Positions 58,909 to 64,000 of a stretch of 64,000 bases of DNA are shown piece by piece. The notes beneath the pieces were generated by a model. It was not told where the DNA came from, searched no databases, and was given only the letters and a program-made list of their open reading frames with translations. Position 1 is the first letter of the stretch. Each line of letters opens with the position of its first letter. The stretch is from G965220305 sp965220305. Lineage in GTDB: Bacteria > Chloroflexota > Dehalococcoidia > Lucifugimonadales > UBA3495. The stretch is taken from positions 3,038,001 through 3,102,000 of the forward strand of contig OZ244817.1 of the NCBI GenBank assembly GCA_965220305.1, written 5' to 3'. The translations under genes were made by a program, and so were the position numbers.

Positions 58909-59142
58909 AGGGACGGTCGGGGCCTTCCAGTCCCGTCCACCTCGCAGGCATTCCCCACTTCGGCGGGATGGCGGGGCGGATGAAGGGAAGCCAGCGCCCC
59001 AAGTTATGGTCCAAAAACCGGAAACAGGAACTACCGCCGGTGGTAGAATAGGATAATCAACACCCCGCCAAAAGGGGCCGAGGCCGCAGCCCGCTTACCA
59101 CCACTCTACCTTACGGGCGGCGACCCCGGGAAAGGCTGCTTT

Positions 59143-62082
59143 ATGCCCCAGGAATTTATCCACGTCAAAGGCGCCCGGGAGCATAACCTCAAGAACATCG
59201 AAGTAACCATTCCCCGGGACAAGCTGGTGGTGATTACCGGCGTGTCGGGCTCCGGCAAGAGCTCCCTGGCCTTCGACACCATCTACGCCGAGGGGCAGCG
59301 TCGCTATGTAGAGTCGCTGTCCGCCTACGCCCGGCAGTTCCTGGGCCGCATGGACAAGCCCGACGTGGACTACATCGAGGGCCTGTCCCCGGCCATATCC
59401 ATTGACCAGAAGGGCGTGTCCCACAACCCCCGCTCCACCGTGGGCACCGTCACCGAAATCTACGACTACCTGCGGCTGCTTTTCGCCCGGGTCGGCAAGC
59501 CCCACTGCCCCAAGTGCGGGCGTCCGGTGGAGCGTCAGACGGTCCAACAAATAGTGGACGCCATTTCATCCCTGCCCGAGGGTAGCCGCATCACCCTGTT
59601 GGCCCCCAAAGTGCGCCGCAAAAAGGGGGAGCACAAGGACGTGTTCGAGGCGGCCCGCCGGGCCGGGTTCGTGCGGATACGGGTCAACGGTGAGATTCAC
59701 CTGCTGGATGAGATGGGCGACCTGGCCCTGGACAAGCAGAAGTGGCACTATATCGAGTTGGTTATTGACCGCCTCATCATCCGCCCGGACACCGAGTACA
59801 GTCGGGTGGCCGAATCGGTGGAGACCGCCCTGCGGGAGGGCGAAGGCGTGGTGCAGGCGCTGCGGCAGTTGCAGGAAGGAGAATCGGGCGAGGAGGAGTT
59901 GGTCTTTTCCGAGCAATTCGCCTGCGTCCGGTGCGGCATCAGCTTGCCGGAAATTGAGCCGCGCACCTTCAGCTTCAACAGCCCCCACGGGGCCTGCACC
60001 CAATGTACGGGCCTGGGCTACCGGCTGGAGGTGGACCCGGACCTGGTCATACCCAACAAGTCGCTGTCGCTCATGGAAGGGGCCGTGGTGCCCTGGACCC
60101 GTTCCGGATCCTCCAGCGGGTGGTACCTTAGCATGATGGACTCGGTCGCCGAGGCCAACGGCTTCTCCGCCCGCACCCCGGTGAAGGAGCTGACCCAGGA
60201 ACAGGTCAACCTGGTCCTCTACGGCAACAAGAACAGCACCGTGACCATCCGTCACCGCACCCACCGGGGACGCACCTACAGTTGGGATACCAACTTTGAA
60301 GGGGTAATCCCCAACCTTCAGCGTCGCTATCGGGACACCGAATCGGACCACACCCGCCAGGAAATCGAGCGGTACATGGCGGCTCGCCCCTGCCAGGGCT
60401 GCAAGGGTCGAAGGCTTCGCCCGGAAGCCCTGGCTGTCCAGGTGTGCGGCCTGGGCATCATGGAAATCTCCGCCATGAACATCGGCCAGGGCCTGACATG
60501 GGTGCAACAAATTGACCCGGACGCCCCCGTTGAGCACCCCGCCGAGACCCTTTCCACCAGGGACAAGACCATCAGCAACCAGGTGCTCAAGGAAATCGAG
60601 GGACGGCTGCGCTTCCTGGAAGGTATCGGGCTGGACTACGTGACCATGGACCGCACCGCCCGTACCCTATCGGGAGGCGAGGCCCAGCGGGTCAGGTTGG
60701 CGACCCAAATTGGGTCGGGCCTCACGGGAGTGCTCTACGTCTGCGACGAACCGACGGTGGGACTGCACCCCCACGACGACCAGCGGCTCATCGACACCCT
60801 GACCCACCTGCGGGACATGGGCAACACCGTGGTGGTGGTGGAGCATGACGAGGCCATGATGCGGGCCGCCGACCATATCGTGGACCTGGGACCCAGGGCC
60901 GGGGAGCACGGTGGCTACGTGGTAGCTGAAGGAAAGATAGACGAGGTAATGCGGTCGGAGGAATCCCTCACCGGGCAGTACCTCAGTGGCAGAAAGGTCA
61001 TTCCCCTGCCCGAGCAGCGGCGACCCTCCAATGGCAATTGGCTCACCCTGCAGGGAGGACGGGAGAACAACCTCCAGAACATCGACGTGGACGTGCCCCT
61101 GGGGGTGATGACCTGCGTTACCGGCGTGTCCGGGTCCGGCAAGAGCACCCTGGTCTACGACGTTCTCTACAAGCGGCTGGCCCAGGTAATCAACCGCGCC
61201 CGGGACTTGCCCGGAGCGCACGATGAGCTCCTGGGAATTGAGAACCTGGACAAAGTGGTCAATATCGACCAGTCTCCCATTGGCCGCACCCCCCGCAGCA
61301 ATCCGGCCACCTACACCGGGGCCTTCACCCCCATTAGGGAGCTGTTCGCCAGCCTTCCCGAGGCCCGGGTCCGGGGGTACAAGCCCGGCAGGTTCTCCTT
61401 CAACGTCAAGGGAGGCCGGTGCGAGGCCTGCCAGGGCGAAGGCTACATCCAGATAGAGATGCAGTTCCTGCCCGACGTAACCGTACCCTGCGAGGTATGC
61501 CAGGGACGCCGCTACAACCGGGAAGCCCTGGAAGTGACCCTGCGGGACAAGAACATCGCCGACGTGCTGGCCATGACGGTAGACCAGGCCTTGGAGTTCT
61601 TCTGGAACTTCCCGCGCATCCGGCCCAAGCTGGAGACCCTGCGGGACGTGGGTCTGGGTTACATCCGGCTGGGGCAGCCCGCCACCACCCTCTCCGGCGG
61701 CGAGGCCCAGCGGGTGAAATTGGCGACAGAACTCTCCCGCCGCGCCACCGGCAAGACCCTCTACCTGCTGGATGAACCCACCACCGGCCTCTCCTTCGAG
61801 GACTGCGCCGCCCTGCTGCGGGTGCTGCACCGCCTGGTGGACAACCGCAACACGGTGTTGCTCATCGAGCATAACCTGGACCTCATCAAGAACGCCGACT
61901 GGATTATAGATTTAGGCCCCGGCGCGGGAGACCTGGGCGGCCACCTGATTGCCGCCGGCACCCCGGAGGAGATAGCCAACGTTGCCGAGTCCCACACGGG
62001 ACGCTACTTGAGGCAGCACCTGGAAAAGGGGGCGGAAGCCGTCAGCCAGCCGGCGGGGGAAGCGGTGGCGGCGGGGGATTAG
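59143..62082 (+). CDS. uvrA: excinuclease ABC subunit A
   Basis: 979 residues, full length. Two ABC domains with Walker A 'GVSGSGKSSLAFDTIYAEGQRRY' and 'GVSGSGKSTLVYDVLYKRLA', signature 'LSGGEAQRVRLATQIGSGLTGVLYVCDEPTVGLHP' and 'LSGGEAQRVKLATELSRR', zinc fingers 'CPKCGRPV', 'CVRCGISL'/'CTQCTGLGY' and 'CEACQGEGYIQIEMQFLPDVTVPCEVCQGRRYN'. Damage recognition ATPase of nucleotide excision repair, acting with UvrB. It is isolated, with no terminator evident before the next gene. Confidence 0.98.
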   Translation: MPQEFIHVKGAREHNLKNIEVTIPRDKLVVITGVSGSGKSSLAFDTIYAEGQRRYVESLSAYARQFLGRMDKPDVDYIEGLSPAISIDQKGVSHNPRSTVGTVTEIYDYLRLLFARVGKPHCPKCGRPVERQTVQQIVDAISSLPEGSRITLLAPKVRRKKGEHKDVFEAARRAGFVRIRVNGEIHLLDEMGDLALDKQKWHYIELVIDRLIIRPDTEYSRVAESVETALREGEGVVQALRQLQEGESGEEELVFSEQFACVRCGISLPEIEPRTFSFNSPHGACTQCTGLGYRLEVDPDLVIPNKSLSLMEGAVVPWTRSGSSSGWYLSMMDSVAEANGFSARTPVKELTQEQVNLVLYGNKNSTVTIRHRTHRGRTYSWDTNFEGVIPNLQRRYRDTESDHTRQEIERYMAARPCQGCKGRRLRPEALAVQVCGLGIMEISAMNIGQGLTWVQQIDPDAPVEHPAETLSTRDKTISNQVLKEIEGRLRFLEGIGLDYVTMDRTARTLSGGEAQRVRLATQIGSGLTGVLYVCDEPTVGLHPHDDQRLIDTLTHLRDMGNTVVVVEHDEAMMRAADHIVDLGPRAGEHGGYVVAEGKIDEVMRSEESLTGQYLSGRKVIPLPEQRRPSNGNWLTLQGGRENNLQNIDVDVPLGVMTCVTGVSGSGKSTLVYDVLYKRLAQVINRARDLPGAHDELLGIENLDKVVNIDQSPIGRTPRSNPATYTGAFTPIRELFASLPEARVRGYKPGRFSFNVKGGRCEACQGEGYIQIEMQFLPDVTVPCEVCQGRRYNREALEVTLRDKNIADVLAMTVDQALEFFWNFPRIRPKLETLRDVGLGYIRLGQPATTLSGGEAQRVKLATELSRRATGKTLYLLDEPTTGLSFEDCAALLRVLHRLVDNRNTVLLIEHNLDLIKNADWIIDLGPGAGDLGGHLIAAGTPEEIANVAESHTGRYLRQHLEKGAEAVSQPAGEAVAAGD

Positions 62083-62083
62083 A

Positions 62084-62481
62084 ATGTCCAAAGACTACGT
62101 TGAGTTAGAAATTCGCGGAATGAAGCCGCGCACTTTTGGCAATGGAAGTAGTGAAGAGAGTTGGCGACGGTACATTAAGGTAAAATCCCAGAGTCTTACC
62201 TTGATGCAGACTCTTCCACTCGCTTTGATATCTCGTTGGTCTTCTACCTACTAGAGGACAAACTAAAGGCCAAAAACGGTAATGACATAGATAACCTGGC
62301 GAAGCCGGTGGTAGACACGATATTTTTCTCTCCACCAAAAGGTCGGACGCCTAAAAGGGTTTTCCCCACTGGGGCTTTGTACCGCATTGATGATTCGGCG
62401 GTCTGGAAATTGCACATGGAGAAGCGAGTTTTAGCTTCTATAAAAAAGGCCGGGGTGTCCGTGCGTATTGCGATTCTCTAA
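62084..62481 (+). pseudogene. RusA-like Holliday junction resolvase gene, frameshifted
   Basis: Starts at ATG 62084, one base after the uvrA stop. The first frame reads 'SKDYVELEIRGMKPRTFGNGSSEESWRRYIK' and then stops at 62254; the protein continues in the -1 frame from about 62179 as 'PESYLDADSSTRFDISLVFYLLEDKLKAKNGNDIDNLAKPVVDTIFFSP', ending 'VSVRIAIL'. The 'NDIDNLAKPVVDTI' stretch matches the RusA catalytic motif (D-x-DN-xxK-xxxD). One missing base in a run of A's at 62182-62185 would restore a protein of about 132 residues. The region is AT-richer than its neighbours. The stop codon TAA is formed in the target duplication of the adjacent insertion sequence. Confidence 0.7.
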
Positions 62482-63329
62482 GAGGGTGTGTGAAAAGCAG
62501 GTTGGAGTTATGGTAATCTACGGGGATGACAAGAAAACCGTATCCCACCGACCTGACCGATGCCCAATGGGAAGAGTTGGCCCCGTTGCTCCCGCCGGCC
62601 AAGCCTGGGGGACATCCGCGCACCCTAGACTTGCGGGAAGTGATAAACGCCATCCTCTACGTCCTGCGAAGCGGCTGCTCTTGGCGTATGTTGCCCCATG
62701 ACTTCCCGCCCTGGGGCAGCGTATGGTGGTACTTCCGCCGCTGGCGGAAAGCTGGCGTATGGGAACAAGTCCACGAGGCCCTGCGCCCTAAGGTCCGGGA
62801 GTCAGAGGGACGGGAACCCGGTCCTTCCGCCGCCATCATTGACAGCCAATCGGTGAAGACTACGGAAAAAGGGGGCCTCGCGGCTACGATGCCGGGAAGA
62901 AAGTGTGGGGACGAAAGCGGCATATCGTAGTAGACACTATGGGTTTGCTGCTGGACGTAGTGGTGCATCCAGCGAATATCCAGGACCGGGACGGGGCCAA
63001 GCTGGTCATCAGCAAGCTGACCGGCCGGTTTCCCCGGCTGGAACTGGTCTGGGCCGACGGCGGTTATGCCGGAAAGCTGGTTGAGTGGGTCCGCGACTTT
63101 GCGGGCTGGACGCTGGAGATTGTCAAGCGGCCCCGGGAGAGCCCTGGTTTCGAGGTCCTGCCTCGAAGATGGGTGGTTGAACGCACACTGGCCTGGCTGG
63201 GCCGGTCCCGGAGGCTGAGCAAGGACTACGAAACTCTGACGGAAACCAGTGAAGCTTGGATACACATTGCGATGATTCATCTGATGCTCCGGCGGCTCAA
63301 ACCAGCTTGATTGCTTTTCACACACCCTC
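62482..63329 (+). mobile_element. IS5-family insertion sequence (IS427-like group), 848 bp
   Basis: Perfect 19-base terminal inverted repeats 'agagggtgtgtgaaaagca' are seen at 62481-62499 and, inverted, at 63312-63330 (one base of each may belong to the target). With the repeat counted from gagggtg, the flanks are TAA|element|TAA (62479-62481 and 63330-63332), a 3-bp target duplication. Transposase is a two-phase gene inside. Both ends are complete, so the copy is likely intact and recent. Confidence 0.93.
62526..63310 (+). CDS. IS5-family DDE transposase, made by -1 frameshifting
   Basis: Two overlapping frames. The first (62526-62930) reads 'TRKPYPTDLTDAQWEELAPLLPP', 'VINAILYVLRSGCSWRMLPHDFPPWGSVWWYFRRW' and 'AIIDSQSVKTTEKGG' (first catalytic Asp). 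The second, in the -1 frame to 63310, reads 'GYDAGKKVWGRKRHIVVDT', 'LVWADGGYAGKL' (second Asp) and 'RWVVERTLAWLGRSRRLSKDYE' (Glu). The switch lies in gaaaaagggggcc (about 62866-62878), the A-then-G slippery run used by this IS group, so it is programmed rather than damage. Total about 260 residues. Confidence 0.92.
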
Positions 63330-63377
63330 TAACATTACCGGCGGCTGGTCGGGGAATTAGTGATGTTCTAATTCTCA

Positions 63378-63587
63378 TCACCCTACAGTCTCAAAAGCGA
63401 CCTGCAACCCCTCCTGAAGAGGAAGCGAAAAGTTGAGCTTTTCCAGGCCAATGACCTGTCCTCGCTCATCTTTTATCAATATAACTTCATCTGCGGTCTC
63501 TTCGCAGATATGCTCGTCGGAAGGATTTCCAAACCACACTGTTAAGGTCTTACCCTTCCGGTCATAGTAGACTTCTACTTGCTCCAT
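63378..63587 (-). CDS. DUF2283 domain protein (antitoxin-like)
   Basis: 69 residues. 'MEQVEVYYDRKGKTLTVWFGNPSDEHICEETADEVILIKDERGQVIGLEKLNFSLP' is a DUF2283 domain. Family members are small and often encoded next to a short toxin-like gene. Here the start overlaps the 3' end of the upstream gene by 13 bases, so it is translationally coupled. Function by association only. Confidence 0.8.
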   Translation of the reverse strand: MEQVEVYYDRKGKTLTVWFGNPSDEHICEETADEVILIKDERGQVIGLEKLNFSLPLQEGLQVAFETVG

Positions 63588-63893
63588 GCGCGTTCACCTA
63601 CCTTGATGGCATCCGTTGGGCACGTTGTAATGACAAATCCTTCGCCATCGAGCCTCTTGACCACTACGCAAAGCCATCGGCCAAGGCGTTCCAGCCGATA
63701 GAAAAGAAAAACACTTGGATCACTGAGGCTCTGCCTGATTTCATCTGGGGATCGTAGGACTTCCAATAACCTGCTCTTCCCGTCCCAACATCACCGGGTG
63801 CTTAACAGAGACAATTATGTCCCAATATGAGAGAGTTGCATAGACACGGAAACCTAAAGGCGTGGCCGCCTCAAATAGCCGACTTTCACGCAT
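63575..63893 (-). pseudogene. toxin-like small gene partnered with DUF2283, frameshifted
   Basis: Possible start ATG 63893. The first frame reads 'MRESRLFEAATPLGFRVYATLSYWDIIVSVKHPVMLGREEQVI' and then loses phase at about 63763-63764 (a GG pair); the next frame continues 'EVLRSPDEIRQSLSDPSVFLFYRLERLGRWLCVVVKRLDGEGFVITTCPTDAIKVGERAW' to 63575. Deleting one G makes a single 105-residue protein. The pattern (W, KHP, PDEIxxSxxDPxVxLFY, VVVK, FVIT) resembles short PBECR/DUF4258-like RNase-toxin folds, which I cannot confirm. Alternatively translation starts at TTG 63766, giving only 63 residues and no frameshift. Confidence 0.55.
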
Positions 63894-63958
63894 ACACCCA
63901 CCACTAGCACAATTGTATCATGCCGTTATCCGAAAGCCTGAAGGCCCTTTGGAGTGCT

Positions 63959-63987
63959 TTGTCACCCCTACCGTAGTTTGTTAGAAT
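63959..63987 (+). promoter_or_regulatory. sigma-70 promoter at the right edge
   Basis: TTGTCA (63959-63964), 17 bases, TAGAAT (63982-63987). Predicted start near 63994 coincides with ATG 63993, which opens a frame (ATG GCA A...) cut by the window end; if real, the transcript would be leaderless. Confidence 0.5.
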
Positions 63988-64000
63988 GTGGCATGGCAAA

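Noticed and set aside
62903..63310. Second transposase frame as a separate gene
   Set aside because: It lacks the first catalytic residue and its start; the slippery run joins it to the first frame.

Overview
This is a GC-rich bacterial chromosomal window with one tRNA, about 55 recognisable protein genes and one insertion sequence. Gene content points to a Chloroflexota bacterium of the Dehalococcoidia/SAR202 type. The reasons are the many paralogous catabolic oxidoreductases (HpaB-type, LLM-type and CoxLMS-type), MmgE/PrpD and CaiB/BaiF enzymes, dipeptide-type ABC transporters, and dispersed palindromic 'cgtcattcccgcg...gaatcc' repeats. This placement is inference from gene content and was not tested by phylogeny.

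Left part (1-15 kb), accessory metabolism: a partial CaiB/BaiF CoA-transferase and MmgE/PrpD on the minus strand, divergent from an HpaB-family flavin monooxygenase. Then come a small membrane protein, a MOSC protein, a DUF2182 membrane protein, an exported ankyrin-repeat protein and an MFS transporter. A three-subunit molybdenum hydroxylase operon (FAD, 2Fe-2S and Moco subunits) follows, with a good promoter, then a MoaD/ThiS protein and a HEPN/PaREP1-like protein. A tRNA-Thr(CGT) lies at 15 kb.

Middle part (15-35 kb): two dipeptide-type ABC systems converge on each other. Each is solute-binding protein, strong hairpin, permease, permease, and neither has an ATPase gene here. The second solute-binding protein gene is frameshifted. 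After them come a sugar-binding-like fold protein, MsrB, an MBL hydrolase, an LLM flavin oxidoreductase, an unknown protein built of two homologous halves, a cyclase-family hydrolase, a HEPN-like protein and a large VWA lipoprotein.

Right part (35-62 kb) is mostly housekeeping: DUF3574 lipoprotein-ffh, an SbcC/Rad50-like ATPase, pheS-pheT, two tandem paralogous small membrane proteins, moeA (His-rich N-terminus) with a coupled unknown gene, and infC-rpmI-rplT (infC apparently starting at AUC). Then follow an M20 peptidase, a PAC2 protein, a frameshifted amidohydrolase, ybeY-dnaX-ybaB-recR-recO, accC-accB and uvrA. MoeA, the MoaD-like protein, the MOSC protein and the molybdenum hydroxylase together indicate active molybdenum-cofactor metabolism.

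The last 2 kb is AT-richer and looks mobile: a frameshifted RusA-like resolvase gene, an 848-bp IS5-family element inserted exactly at its stop codon, and a two-gene toxin-antitoxin-like module whose first gene is also frameshifted. Four non-transposase genes carry single-base frameshifts. This is either local decay or residual indel error in the assembly, and read-level data would decide it.
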